From: a virus
Virus record (IMG/VR): IMGVR_UViG_3300023210_000056
Coordinates: 1-48,433 of that record
Strand: one strand, 5' to 3'
DNA length: 48,433 nt
In this document: positions 26,601 through 34,507 of the stretch, one piece after another
Layout of the letters: every line of letters starts with the position of its first letter
How positions within the stretch are numbered: the stretch's first letter is position 1
Translations under genes and position numbers: made by a program
Notes under the pieces: generated by a model
Database searches by the model: none
What the model was told of the DNA's origin: nothing
What the model saw: the letters and a program-made list of their open reading frames with translations, nothing else

Positions 26601-28598
26601 CGCAGTTGCATTAGGGGGGGTATAGTAGTATGCAGGAATACCATCATCATCAATACCATTAACTTTTGCTTTAACCAACCAATCAATTCCCGATAGGGGG
26701 CTATTAGGACTTGAAAAGGATTCTAATCTAGATCCAGAATTTATGTTTATACAATCTTTTAAATCATCAGTACAGTTAATGACTTGTGTTACGTTTGGGT
26801 CATCATCACAAATGTTTTTAACATCATAACATCCAGGACATTCAACCCAAGGTCTACCAGCTTCTATTCCTGAATTGTTATTATCCCATTCTTTGTCTAT
26901 TAACCCATCACCTACATTGGTATCAAACTGAGCAGTATAAAAACCAGAACTTAGTTCCATTTGTACGTTATATTTAGTATTAACCTGAGTCCCTTTTAAT
27001 GAATATGCGCAAAAACCAATAGGTATTCGCACTTGACATATCTGAGTAATAAGTCCATTTAAAATCATTATAATGGCGTTTATAGTACCCACTACTATAC
27101 CAAATATATTTAATATCGTACATATAATACCATACAATATATTAGTATTCGTGTCTATCCTATTTGATGGGTATTTATTAACACCTTCAGAATTAATAAT
27201 ATCTTTAACACCAATAAACCCTCTGGATTCATCCAAACTATTTTTTTGAAATCTACCAATATATTGTTTAACTGTGTATACTTTCTTCCACCTAAAAGAA
27301 TAAAACTCATCCAAATAGTTATATTGGTTGGTTAAATCGTCTGAATATTGTGTATTATCTGTTATAGTAGATAGTTGTTCATTAAGTGTAAAGTCAGTTG
27401 AGTTTTTTAAATCTTCTTGAGAATACTCACCAAAAGAAAAGTTGTTATTAACATTAGGAACCAAAAATTTAGCTCTTTGTCTTAATCTTTTATCGTTACC
27501 CGTAGCATCCATGGATATTCTAAATCTATAATCCCCTTCTGTGGCGATACCTTTTATACCATCTGGTGAAGGAATTAAATTACCAAATTCGTCTGTTACA
27601 ACCTTTCTGATATTCATAGGTACTAATACCGACCAATTACCATTTTCATCAATGGAGTTATCATTAAAATTAAAAGTTTCAATACCTCCATCAACATTAC
27701 GTCTAATAGCTTCAATATTACCACTACTAGTAATTACCTCATTCATCCTACCCATCTCACGACTAGGTTTACAATTTTTATTTATAGAGTCTTTTTCATC
27801 ATCTGAAAAAATACTACCCATAAAAATCGCAGTAGGTGTGACTTGATAAGGTATAGATATATCATACCTATTAATACCCAAAGGGCTACCAACACTTAAA
27901 CTATCACACCAAAAAGGTTCTACAATAACTGGTATGTTTTGAGATATTATCTGAGATAAACTATCTAAGTTGTTTGAACTTTTAAATTTAAAATTATTTT
28001 CAAATAAATCTTCACTATACCCCTGACTAACCATTTCATACGGTCTTGACGATATAAACCCAATATCACTTAAATCACAATCGTAGTGTAAAAGATGTTC
28101 ACCAACTGGTACACCAAATAATATATAATCACCCGATTCATTTGTTGTTGTTGTATATTTATAATACTTTTCATAAATCTCTAATATAGTTTCATCATCT
28201 AATATTTCCCTCTTTTTAGGGAATGTACCAACAGGTGTATGATCTAAAGTTTGTTTATTTTTAGGTAATACATTATATCTTATACCATTAGAATTTTTTT
28301 CATCGGGAAAAGGTGATTGATAGGGGTATAATGAAGAAATAACTGGATTAGTTAAATCAACATCTTCTACAGGTACGAAAATAGATACTTTGACATTCGG
28401 AACACCAAATCCATTGTTAATTTCTACCCTTCCAGCAATTACCCCATATTCAGAACAATAATTCTGATACTCATCTATCTGAGATAATTTAAGGCTCAGT
28501 ATCTCTAAATGATCGTAGTTTTGGTTAATATCTACGTTAACTTTTAAATAACCATTACCCTCACCAGGTGTTGTCCTAATTCTATAAGATTTAGACAT
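23643..28598 (-). CDS. Large cysteine-rich tail/baseplate protein, 1651 aa
   Basis: Residues ~50-190 look like a carboxypeptidase-regulatory-like (transthyretin-type) beta-sandwich: GVIAGRVEINNGFGVPNVKV, then NESGDYILFGVPVGEHLLHY. That domain is common in Bacteroidota surface proteins. A strongly hydrophobic segment at ~485-520 (GIICTILNIFGIVVGTINAI and onward) could be a membrane helix. Residues ~785-920 hold a dense Cys cluster including CKKCQPSC, HSCCPGDG, QCCCDCC and CVNC. The C-terminus is Gly/Pro/Thr-rich. Its place in the baseplate run argues for a virion protein. The mix of a host-type sandwich, a hydrophobic helix and a Cys cluster could suit a tail component that contacts or enters the cell envelope, which is inference. 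Confidence 0.72.
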   Translation of the reverse strand: MSKSYRIRTTPGEGNGYLKVNVDINQNYDHLEILSLKLSQIDEYQNYCSEYGVIAGRVEINNGFGVPNVKVSIFVPVEDVDLTNPVISSLYPYQSPFPDEKNSNGIRYNVLPKNKQTLDHTPVGTFPKKREILDDETILEIYEKYYKYTTTTNESGDYILFGVPVGEHLLHYDCDLSDIGFISSRPYEMVSQGYSEDLFENNFKFKSSNNLDSLSQIISQNIPVIVEPFWCDSLSVGSPLGINRYDISIPYQVTPTAIFMGSIFSDDEKDSINKNCKPSREMGRMNEVITSSGNIEAIRRNVDGGIETFNFNDNSIDENGNWSVLVPMNIRKVVTDEFGNLIPSPDGIKGIATEGDYRFRISMDATGNDKRLRQRAKFLVPNVNNNFSFGEYSQEDLKNSTDFTLNEQLSTITDNTQYSDDLTNQYNYLDEFYSFRWKKVYTVKQYIGRFQKNSLDESRGFIGVKDIINSEGVNKYPSNRIDTNTNILYGIICTILNIFGIVVGTINAIIMILNGLITQICQVRIPIGFCAYSLKGTQVNTKYNVQMELSSGFYTAQFDTNVGDGLIDKEWDNNNSGIEAGRPWVECPGCYDVKNICDDDPNVTQVINCTDDLKDCININSGSRLESFSSPNSPLSGIDWLVKAKVNGIDDDGIPAYYYTPPNATAGLSSWKPLKLYNSSTETYLGDGDDLYIYAPYCPPGGTPGWSAGALLPNGSNTSSSQQIGEYSSPNGQSGYYMIKQYVLLYNQSSDTVYENVLFRTFFYQAAGSGGDLNWFVEPSLNGIQNNCKKCDIGTECADGEFKFLGSCWTFKFKCLLSGLLCKKCQPSCPEGQPHSCCPGDGFEFGCEDDNGDTNNPAQCGNNSQCCCDCCIKIPLIPLKCADENKEWLITTLIPTPFAPTKCNKNYVVPFSCVNCGGLQTPGIKDWISCILEPLAVWLKMLKFDFYNDWVGGSLYFPLVKRNYKLKKSKRKFGQIKKDKFCDFDCRIKNSEEYQGDPYFLQWRIKIPSFPFSNPTISVGGCVAKIKGKRVTQWYGTAENDNEQYNLNLAIKDFSFPGTNKNKGTTENGDGCNIVFDSYVDFQNLFNGLNINYNIKDNKVYTEHGKPEYIEVEDGNGNTSWENIGGHGHYRNVCNNTRLIERKEYFKTSLDCNGIVSPADVPDNGVIDVPVESDNDETNEEDFVGCTINSGVGEFCEGNNCDTDCGSNGVAPCKSTSQSEIQNYNGAVIEHGLISYNDEEIYYTPRIMPEVGDSKFNEDEYKGNLILPTTIMELGSTVYCDIDDVPFIMDQLEPTTFNLSFEDTKYRSKVVGSFGSYDGPDGINNTDDDGTLREFTKFEDKKDSSLNLRAYVEFGCFSVVCTNTLATVNQSQIGVEMIDKNDIGVEIGNCFVRFDHDEDLRGYFCRRFNGFKGDSSFHHTRPGSIEFDNDYQTYPEITLTDGENLYYQLEETSEIVKSEYNDGDSFIPGDACGYIKPNEDPDYFYGLSPGQTSNFINYPNNDNSGNDSGTINFGLNSHPGGVDNIDDDNNGASNINGIRFNRSQTPYHLYFGLVPGKTSLHKTVGKFFADKINAVTLQGVGSSNNNVSENINNSPDLNNPKNNPFTVYKTCLGETLIQNEIISNTTPSGPGTIGGGGPTAGSTIGSNTQAG

Positions 28599-28609
28599 TT
28601 ATATTACCT

Positions 28610-29026
28610 TTATTTCTTTTTATTATTCTCATGGACTTTTATACCATCCAAAATTTCAATATCAACTAGTTCACTATCTTTATGGTAACCTTTGTTTTCA
28701 CCAAATTGTTTTTGTCTTTTTCTCATTTCTCTATTATACTTAAATTTCGCGTATTTTGTGACGATTGATTTTAACATACCTTTTAATTTTTTAGTAATTT
28801 TAGATAATTTTTTAGGCGCAAAAAACGTAAAAAAGATTTGACCAATTAGAACTAAAATGATAAATGGTATAGCCAAAATCACAACTACAAAGGCTATTAT
28901 TTTAAATAAAACATTACCACTAAAATCTCCATCAGAAAAAGATTTTGGTATTAAATCTACATCTGGCATATTTATACCATTAATAGGGTTATTTTCTTTT
29001 TTTTGTTTACATGTACTACATCCCAT
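28610..29026 (-). CDS. Membrane protein with N-terminal CxxC, 138 aa
   Basis: The protein begins MGCSTCKQKK, has one or two hydrophobic stretches at residues ~40-72 (VLFKIIAFVVVILAIPFIIL onward), then a strongly basic region (PKKLSKITKKLKGMLKS...), and a charged tail ending NNKKK. It is therefore an inner-membrane protein with a basic cytoplasmic domain, or a virion protein that inserts on infection. It lies between the gp6-like and the 1651-aa genes, an odd place for a purely cellular membrane protein. No family is recognised; the MGC-type Cys/Lys start is the notable feature. Confidence 0.65.
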   Translation of the reverse strand: MGCSTCKQKKENNPINGINMPDVDLIPKSFSDGDFSGNVLFKIIAFVVVILAIPFIILVLIGQIFFTFFAPKKLSKITKKLKGMLKSIVTKYAKFKYNREMRKRQKQFGENKGYHKDSELVDIEILDGIKVHENNKKK

Positions 29027-29074
29027 AATTTTAATTTTTATATAAAAATAATCTCTTTTTTTTTAAAGTAATTA

Positions 29075-30907
29075 CTATGAGGTAGAAATAGTTACTTTTA
29101 TATCTTTTGATGGATATTTTATTTCAAACATTGCGTTTGGTGTTCCAAATAAAGTGTACTTACCTAATAAGTCTATTTGTCTAGTATCTTCATCTATATA
29201 TGGTTGAGCAATCTCATTTAGAGAATATTTACCATTTTCATTAACTTTATTATAAACCCTTAGATCTGTCACATTTAAAACCCCAGCAACATTATTAACA
29301 TTTTCTATTAGTTGAGATAGATAGATGTTATCCCCCATATCCCACTTATTAATATCTAAATATGTTTTTATCGTATTGATGGTGTTATTAATTACCTCAC
29401 CTTGTGGTATTGTGTTTTCTATAAATAAATCAACTTCAAAACCTAAATTAATTACTCTACCATTTTTAATAGTTACATAATCGTTTAACATTCTAAAGTC
29501 AGCCAAATATTCTGATATATTATTTTTTAAAGTACTAGTGGCTTCTGTAGTTAATTTACTTTCAGAATCTAAAGATAGTATAGAAATATTAATTTTGTTT
29601 CTTTCTTCCCAAACACCAGTTCTAAATGGTGTACCAAATTTACCCGACATTAAAGGTATCCTACTTTGGTAATCTTTTATTGTTACACATCTATTTTGAG
29701 CCGAAAAGTTATATCTAACTAAGTTTCGGATTTCATCCACTGAAGGTTCTTCTTTACCACCTAAAGCTGGTATAATATTATTAACACCAATACTACTTCT
29801 TATTATATTATTAGTATTTTGGTTATTACCTAATACGATTATATTACCAATACCTTTAGTTGTTAAAACATTTGGTCCAATGTTAGAGTCTTCTCCACCA
29901 CCAACTCTATATTTTATATACATTGTTTGACTTGGTTTAGGTATCTCACCCAACGATTGATTATTAATCGTATTACCAATATCATCTATTTGACCTCTAC
30001 AACCCACAAATTCATTGAGTTCTGTTATATCTGACTGACCACCACCAAAAATAACTTTACAAAATCCATTATCCGTATATTCTTTTATAAACCTTTTAGG
30101 ACTATTCTTCCATTTACCAACAACTACACCTTCACGATCAGAAACTTTATTACTATCTTCTACATATATCTCAGCTTGTGCCAATGCTGGTACCTCATAA
30201 AAATTTAAATCGAAGTTATTGAACTCCTCTTCTGTGGGTGGGTTAATTAAATTAGTACCCTCTTTAAATATAATATTTTCTATAGATAATACATTATCAT
30301 CAGGTAATACAATTTCTAAAAATGGTTTAAAATCTTCCTGAGACATAGTTCTTTTATATATTTTAGTAAAACCATTTAATACTATCTCACTTTTTATAAG
30401 TGTATAACTTTGTATAATTCCATCACCATCTATTTGTGGTATAATTTTTCTGTTAGGAATACCTCCAGTAGTGAATGGGGAAGCGAAATCACAATCTTCT
30501 AATAATTCAAATACCTTTCCACCACCAGTGGCTTGTGTACCCTTTACTAATCTAGGGGCGTATTCAATATCAAAAGTATCACCGTTAACGGGAATATTAT
30601 TAGCTGTCCATTCAACTACCGTTATACTAGGTCGTTTACCTGGTACGTTTAACCCAAAAGTCCTAGCTAATTCTAAAAGTGATGACTTTTCTTGTGCGTA
30701 GTTAATTTGGGTTTCATTAAACATTCTATCAGTATGAAATGATAACATATCACCCACCGCAGCGTTTAATTCTAATAACATCATACCCACAGAAGCATCG
30801 TTAAAATCTGAAAAAGTTTCAGGGTAATATTGTTTTATAAAACTTATTAGCTGTTGTCTTACTTCTGCAAAATTCCTAGCGTTATAATCGATCTTCTTTG
30901 TTGCCAT
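29075..30907 (-). CDS. Baseplate wedge protein, T4 gp6 / phage J-like
   Basis: This 610-residue protein matches the gp6/baseplate J family. The N-terminal FAEVRQQLISFIKQYYPETF ... DASVGMMLLELNAAVGDMLS, then FHTDRMFNETQI, is the conserved dimer region of wedge proteins. The C-terminal half has the family pattern of a CVTIKDYQSRIP segment followed by a beta-alpha domain (EVDLFIENTIPQGEVINNTI). In T4, gp6 forms the inner iris of the baseplate with gp25 and gp53. Here it directly follows the gp25-like gene by four bases, the usual order. Size agrees with T4 gp6. Confidence 0.9.
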   Translation of the reverse strand: MATKKIDYNARNFAEVRQQLISFIKQYYPETFSDFNDASVGMMLLELNAAVGDMLSFHTDRMFNETQINYAQEKSSLLELARTFGLNVPGKRPSITVVEWTANNIPVNGDTFDIEYAPRLVKGTQATGGGKVFELLEDCDFASPFTTGGIPNRKIIPQIDGDGIIQSYTLIKSEIVLNGFTKIYKRTMSQEDFKPFLEIVLPDDNVLSIENIIFKEGTNLINPPTEEEFNNFDLNFYEVPALAQAEIYVEDSNKVSDREGVVVGKWKNSPKRFIKEYTDNGFCKVIFGGGQSDITELNEFVGCRGQIDDIGNTINNQSLGEIPKPSQTMYIKYRVGGGEDSNIGPNVLTTKGIGNIIVLGNNQNTNNIIRSSIGVNNIIPALGGKEEPSVDEIRNLVRYNFSAQNRCVTIKDYQSRIPLMSGKFGTPFRTGVWEERNKINISILSLDSESKLTTEATSTLKNNISEYLADFRMLNDYVTIKNGRVINLGFEVDLFIENTIPQGEVINNTINTIKTYLDINKWDMGDNIYLSQLIENVNNVAGVLNVTDLRVYNKVNENGKYSLNEIAQPYIDEDTRQIDLLGKYTLFGTPNAMFEIKYPSKDIKVTISTS

Positions 30908-30910
30908 ATA

Positions 30911-31294
30911 TTAAAATGTTAATGTAACTGTATCTGTACTATTAAAAGTTCCATCTGTTACTGTGTAAGTTAACTCTACTATTATTAATTCTTCAATGTT
31001 GTTATTTTTAAATGTTATGTCATTTATTATAAGGTTGGGTATGTACCTCTTAATGTTTTCATTTAAATTATCTTTTATCTGTTCATGAGTAATACTATCA
31101 TTAGGTTCAAAAATATACTTTTTTAAATCACTACCAAAATCAGGTAGATATAACCTTTCACCTTTATTAGTTAATAATAAATGTAATAAGTAAGACCTAA
31201 TAGCGTCTGTATTAGTACTATTTAGTTTAAAATAAAACCCTTTGTCGCTATCTTTGAAGGGGAAATCAATATTTATATATCTTTGTTTTGCCAT
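30911..31294 (-). CDS. Baseplate wedge protein, T4 gp25-like (GPW/gp25 family)
   Basis: The 127-residue product has the family core: LLLTNKGERLYLPDFGSDLK followed by KYIFEPNDSIT, then a helix and IIVELTYTVTDG near the end. Proteins of this family start sheath assembly in contractile tails and sit in the baseplate core with gp6 and gp53. It is the first gene of the baseplate run, four bases before the gp6-like gene. It starts 130 bases from the divergent plus-strand gene, with a TATTTATA box seven bases upstream of its ATG. Confidence 0.92.
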   Translation of the reverse strand: MAKQRYINIDFPFKDSDKGFYFKLNSTNTDAIRSYLLHLLLTNKGERLYLPDFGSDLKKYIFEPNDSITHEQIKDNLNENIKRYIPNLIINDITFKNNNIEELIIVELTYTVTDGTFNSTDTVTLTF

Positions 31295-31301
31295 TTGTAT
31301 A

Positions 31302-31309
31302 TATAAATA
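31302..31309 (-). promoter_or_regulatory. TATTTATA box before the gp25-like gene
   Basis: The minus strand reads GAATATTTATATATAC directly upstream of the gp25-like start. This is in the divergent intergenic region, where a promoter for the baseplate genes is required. No TAnnTTTG element is seen on this strand here, which favours TATTTATA as a phage-specific late element. Confidence 0.45.
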
Positions 31310-31365
31310 TTCTACTATTTATTTTTTGTAAGGAAAGTGTAATAATAAAAAATCTATTGAAAAGT

Positions 31366-31396
31366 TTGGCAGTTCAATAAAAGATCCCTATATTCG
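31366..31396 (+). promoter_or_regulatory. Bacteroidota-type promoter for the plus-strand gene
   Basis: TTG at 31366-31368, a 20-base spacer and TATATTCG at 31389-31396 match the TTG / TAnnTTTG consensus with one mismatch. Transcription would start near 31403, at the edge of the TAAA repeat. This gives the lone plus-strand gene its own host-read promoter. Confidence 0.6.
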
Positions 31397-31404
31397 TAGT
31401 ATAA

Positions 31405-31424
31405 TAAATAAATAAATAAATAAT
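31405..31424 (+). repeat. TAAA tetranucleotide repeat in a 5' leader
   Basis: Four perfect TAAA units followed by TAAT end directly at the ATG of the secreted protein gene. With the predicted start of transcription near 31403, the repeat makes up nearly the whole untranslated leader. Confidence 0.8.
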
Positions 31425-31898
31425 ATGAAAAATATAATTTTAATAATCGTAATTTTAGTAGGAACTTTGATAAGTTCAAATGTAATGTGTCAAGTAATTA
31501 AAGTAAATGTAAGTGAAACTCAGAAATTTTATAGGTATGGGGAATTTAAAAACCCTATAGACGTAATAAATACACCTGATGTTGACTATGGGTTGGAGAT
31601 AATAGATTGTGACTACATATTTGACTTACAAGGAAAAACCAGTACATTTTTTAGTAGATCTAATAATGGTTGGACAACGGTTGTCCCAATTGTAAACGTT
31701 GAAAAGGTAAGTGGTGGTTATATTCTAACTACTTCAGATTATGGTACTCATGACCCAACGTTATCATATATGGTTAAAATTTATATTAATACAGAAGATA
31801 AAACTTTACTTTATACCTATTATGACTCTTATACGAATCGTACTGTATGTTCAAAAATCAACAATATTATTATCGATATTGTTGATTTAGAATTATAA
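31425..31898 (+). CDS. Secreted protein, 157 aa, only plus-strand gene
   Basis: Residues 1-23 form a signal peptide: a Lys near the start, a long hydrophobic core (IILIIVILVGTLIS) and a polar end NVMCQ, typical of Bacteroidota exports that leave a glutamine at the mature N-terminus. The Cys is not preceded by a standard lipobox. The mature ~134 residues are beta-like, with an ILTTSDYGTHDPTLSYMVKI segment and a KTLLYTYYDSYTNRTVC segment. No domain is recognised. It is transcribed against every neighbour, from its own promoter, and ends three bases from the convergent gene. This layout is that of a moron gene, perhaps acting on the host envelope or on superinfecting phage. A host-derived cargo gene is the main alternative. 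Confidence 0.8.
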   Translation: MKNIILIIVILVGTLISSNVMCQVIKVNVSETQKFYRYGEFKNPIDVINTPDVDYGLEIIDCDYIFDLQGKTSTFFSRSNNGWTTVVPIVNVEKVSGGYILTTSDYGTHDPTLSYMVKIYINTEDKTLLYTYYDSYTNRTVCSKINNIIIDIVDLEL

Positions 31899-31901
31899 AA
31901 T

Positions 31902-32318
31902 TTATTTAGGTTCTTGAGTGGGACTATCGTATGTAATCTTCGTTGATTGAGCGGCTTGTGGTAGTATGGTACTTCCCAAATTTCCGTTAACACTAGTCGC
32001 TTTTATATCATTACCATCTGGAGATAAAGTTACATCTGACGATTGAAGTATGTCACCAGCACCAACTAATTGAATATAATACCCTTTAAATGTACCTTCT
32101 AATACATCATTTTTGGTTTTTAAAGGTAAATTATTACCCAATGTTGCAACAATAGACTTTTCAGTAGCTAAATTATTCATATTTGTTATAACTATATTTC
32201 CTTTATATGTGTTGAGCCAACCTGTTTCTTTACTAGACTCAGTTAACACCTTTTTTACGATTCTTTTAACATCTGATTCAGTTAAATTAATCACTTTTCC
32301 GTTCTTCTTAATTCTCAT
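31902..32318 (-). CDS. Small protein with N-terminal LTE helix, 138 aa
   Basis: The N-terminus, VINLTESDVKRIVKKVLTES, is an amphipathic basic helix with an LTE start. Similar starts occur in the products of 39553-40626 and 40632-41372. The remainder (residues 35-138) is Asn/Thr/Gly-rich and beta-like, with a GTFKGYYIQLVGAGD segment. It stands alone between the DUF5522-like gene and the convergent plus-strand gene. I do not recognise a family. The LTE helix may be a targeting or assembly tag for virion proteins, which is inference. Confidence 0.6.
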   Translation of the reverse strand: MRIKKNGKVINLTESDVKRIVKKVLTESSKETGWLNTYKGNIVITNMNNLATEKSIVATLGNNLPLKTKNDVLEGTFKGYYIQLVGAGDILQSSDVTLSPDGNDIKATSVNGNLGSTILPQAAQSTKITYDSPTQEPK

Positions 32319-32392
32319 TTTAATATTTTTTTAAATAATCTTATTTATTAATAAATATATATATAAATAAAAAAAGTCAATTATTAATATTT

Positions 32393-32605
32393 TTATTTTA
32401 TTTCTGTACTACCAAATTGGTGTTTTGGTGTGTAGGGACAATGTAAACAACCATTACCACAACAACTACCTCTTCTATGGTGATAAGATTCTGTCATAAC
32501 CATATTACCATCATCACCATAGTAAAAATCTGTAGGAAGGAGTTTAGGTTTAATAAACTCCTTCACATACAAATCAAATATCCAATCTTTTGACGTGTTA
32601 TTCAT
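32393..32605 (-). CDS. DUF5522-like cysteine-rich small protein, 70 aa
   Basis: The C-terminal half holds SYHHRRGSCCGNGCLHCPY (Cys48, Cys49, Cys53, Cys56), the signature I associate with small DUF5522-type proteins found mainly in Bacteroidota. Four closely spaced Cys suggest a metal or iron-sulphur site, but its function is not known. I chose ATG 32605 because it follows the reductase stop by one base; a longer frame starting at 32635 would overlap the reductase. This tight coupling suggests it may act with the reductase, for instance in reduction or metal handling, which is speculative. Confidence 0.75.
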   Translation of the reverse strand: MNNTSKDWIFDLYVKEFIKPKLLPTDFYYGDDGNMVMTESYHHRRGSCCGNGCLHCPYTPKHQFGSTEIK

Positions 32606-32606
32606 T

Positions 32607-34469
32607 TTAGTTAATTTCACAAGCTCCACCTGCACAAGCTAACTCACCACTTAAATCAGTTTCGTCAGTTTCTTCTACAATTAGAGACAAATCAATGTTA
32701 TTTAAATGTTTTAACATTTCATTATAGGTATCTTCAGTGATGTCCTCAAAAGGGGCTTGTGTATATGTACCACCATTATAAGGTAATACAGACAAACCAT
32801 TATAATGTTCTTTGTTTGTCCACATCCATTCACCAGCTAACCCCCAATCTTCTTCTTTAAGTGATATAGTAGCAGAAACATTGTGAGTGTTAGAACCATT
32901 TCTGTGTCCACTTTTTACCCATTCTGTTGCCACTTTCTTAACCCTTTCTAAAAGGTCGAAAGGTGATTCAGTTCTTAATATAGAACCCTTTGGTGCTTTT
33001 TGTGGTATGGTAATAATTGCAGTATCATGTGATCGGAAGAAATCATCTTCTAACAATTCTGGATGATTAACAATTAAATATTTATATATTGATTCGTTTT
33101 TACCTACTCTAATTCTTCTAATATAATAATCATTGTGCCAAGCATGTATTCCTGATGATGTACCTAAAGTTAGAGATGTTGTCCCAGCAGGTTTCACTGT
33201 AGTACACCTAGCAGATTTATTAATACCAATAAGTTTAGCAACTTTACTATTTTCTCTTTTTACAATATCTGCAGATTTTTCTAAGTCATAACCTAACACA
33301 ACTCCACTACCTATTCCTGTCATAGAAACACCTATTAGAGCGTCTTTCTCTGTGGTTTCTTGCCATATCTCCCTAAGATAATGAAAGTCCGTATAACCCG
33401 CTTGTAACGTTCCTATGAATGCTGCAGCTTTAACTCTTTCGTTTAGGTCTTCTTGTGATTCTATATTTGAAACGTTAACTTCACATAGATTACAGAATTG
33501 GAATGGTCTTAAGGCAATCTCACAACAAGGATTAGTTCCCCATTCTTTATCATTAGATAAATAAATTCCTGGTTCACCAGCACCAGACAATTCAATTCTT
33601 TTCCACAACTCCATAAAAAATTGTTTAGTAATTTTATGCCTAATGAGAACTGCTGAATTATTTGATCTACCTCTTTGTGGATTAGTTTCCCACCAGTTAC
33701 CTGATTTACAAGAAATCATTTCATCATCATCTGCACTAAATAATGAAATTAAAGCTGCCCTACGAATACCACCAGCTAACACTGCATCTGCAATATGACA
33801 CACAATGTCATGTGTTTCAAGTGTAGTTAATTTTTCACCATCAGATTTATTTTCTAAAATACCTGTTATCTTAACAATACATTCTTTTAGTGGTTGAGGT
33901 CCTGGTGCTTTACCACCAGAAGTGACTAATCTAGCACCCTTTGCTCTAATATCGGAAAAATCAAATTCTATAGTAGAACTTCTTTTATCACCAATATATG
34001 ACTTCATTAATACTTTAATAGAATCTGCCCAACCTTCGATAGAGTCTCCAATTAAGAATCTTCTTTTTCTTTTAGTATATGGTTTATTAATTGGTTGTAA
34101 TTTTTCCACATGATGTTTTTGGACTGAGTACCCCACACCTGTACCACCTAAAAGTAAAAACATTGTTTCACTAAAGGATTCAACTGCGTCAATAGGTAAA
34201 AACGCACAATTATAAACTCTGTTTGGTGATATCTCAATAGACTTACCAGCAAATTGCATCGACCTCATCGATGGTAAAACTTTTTTATCGTGTACTAATT
34301 TATACTTCTCTTCTATTTCCCCTTTTAATTCTGGATACTTTTTAATATGCATATTTTTATTTCTTGTAACTAATTCATCCCAAGTTTCTCTTCTATTTAA
34401 TTCTGGAACATACTTAGCATATTTCATATACACTGTAATTTCTGATAGTATTTTATTTGATATATTCAT
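32607..34469 (-). CDS. Adenosylcobalamin-dependent ribonucleotide reductase (class II)
   Basis: This 620-residue enzyme would reduce ribonucleotides to deoxyribonucleotides for phage DNA synthesis. The motifs fit the monomeric triphosphate-reductase branch (Lactobacillus RTPR type). NPCCEI places the thiyl-radical Cys at 315 with Asn313 and Glu317. Cys326 in FCNL and Cys88 in YNCAF would be the redox pair. The C-terminal CAGGAC (Cys612, Cys617) is the CX4C shuttle pair. The Cys315-Cys326 spacing of 11 equals that of RTPR Cys408-Cys419. The usual Gly after the thiyl Cys is a Cys here (316). No small-subunit gene is present, as expected for class II. It needs host or environmental B12. Confidence 0.9.
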   Translation of the reverse strand: MNISNKILSEITVYMKYAKYVPELNRRETWDELVTRNKNMHIKKYPELKGEIEEKYKLVHDKKVLPSMRSMQFAGKSIEISPNRVYNCAFLPIDAVESFSETMFLLLGGTGVGYSVQKHHVEKLQPINKPYTKRKRRFLIGDSIEGWADSIKVLMKSYIGDKRSSTIEFDFSDIRAKGARLVTSGGKAPGPQPLKECIVKITGILENKSDGEKLTTLETHDIVCHIADAVLAGGIRRAALISLFSADDDEMISCKSGNWWETNPQRGRSNNSAVLIRHKITKQFFMELWKRIELSGAGEPGIYLSNDKEWGTNPCCEIALRPFQFCNLCEVNVSNIESQEDLNERVKAAAFIGTLQAGYTDFHYLREIWQETTEKDALIGVSMTGIGSGVVLGYDLEKSADIVKRENSKVAKLIGINKSARCTTVKPAGTTSLTLGTSSGIHAWHNDYYIRRIRVGKNESIYKYLIVNHPELLEDDFFRSHDTAIITIPQKAPKGSILRTESPFDLLERVKKVATEWVKSGHRNGSNTHNVSATISLKEEDWGLAGEWMWTNKEHYNGLSVLPYNGGTYTQAPFEDITEDTYNEMLKHLNNIDLSLIVEETDETDLSGELACAGGACEIN

Positions 34470-34507
34470 CTTCTTATTCTTATTATTTAATTTTAATTAT
34501 TTTAAAT

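Noticed and set aside
32606-32635. Longer N-terminus for the CCGNGC protein starting at 32635
   Set aside because: It would overlap the reductase C-terminal CX4C codons. ATG 32605 one base after the reductase stop is the more economical start.
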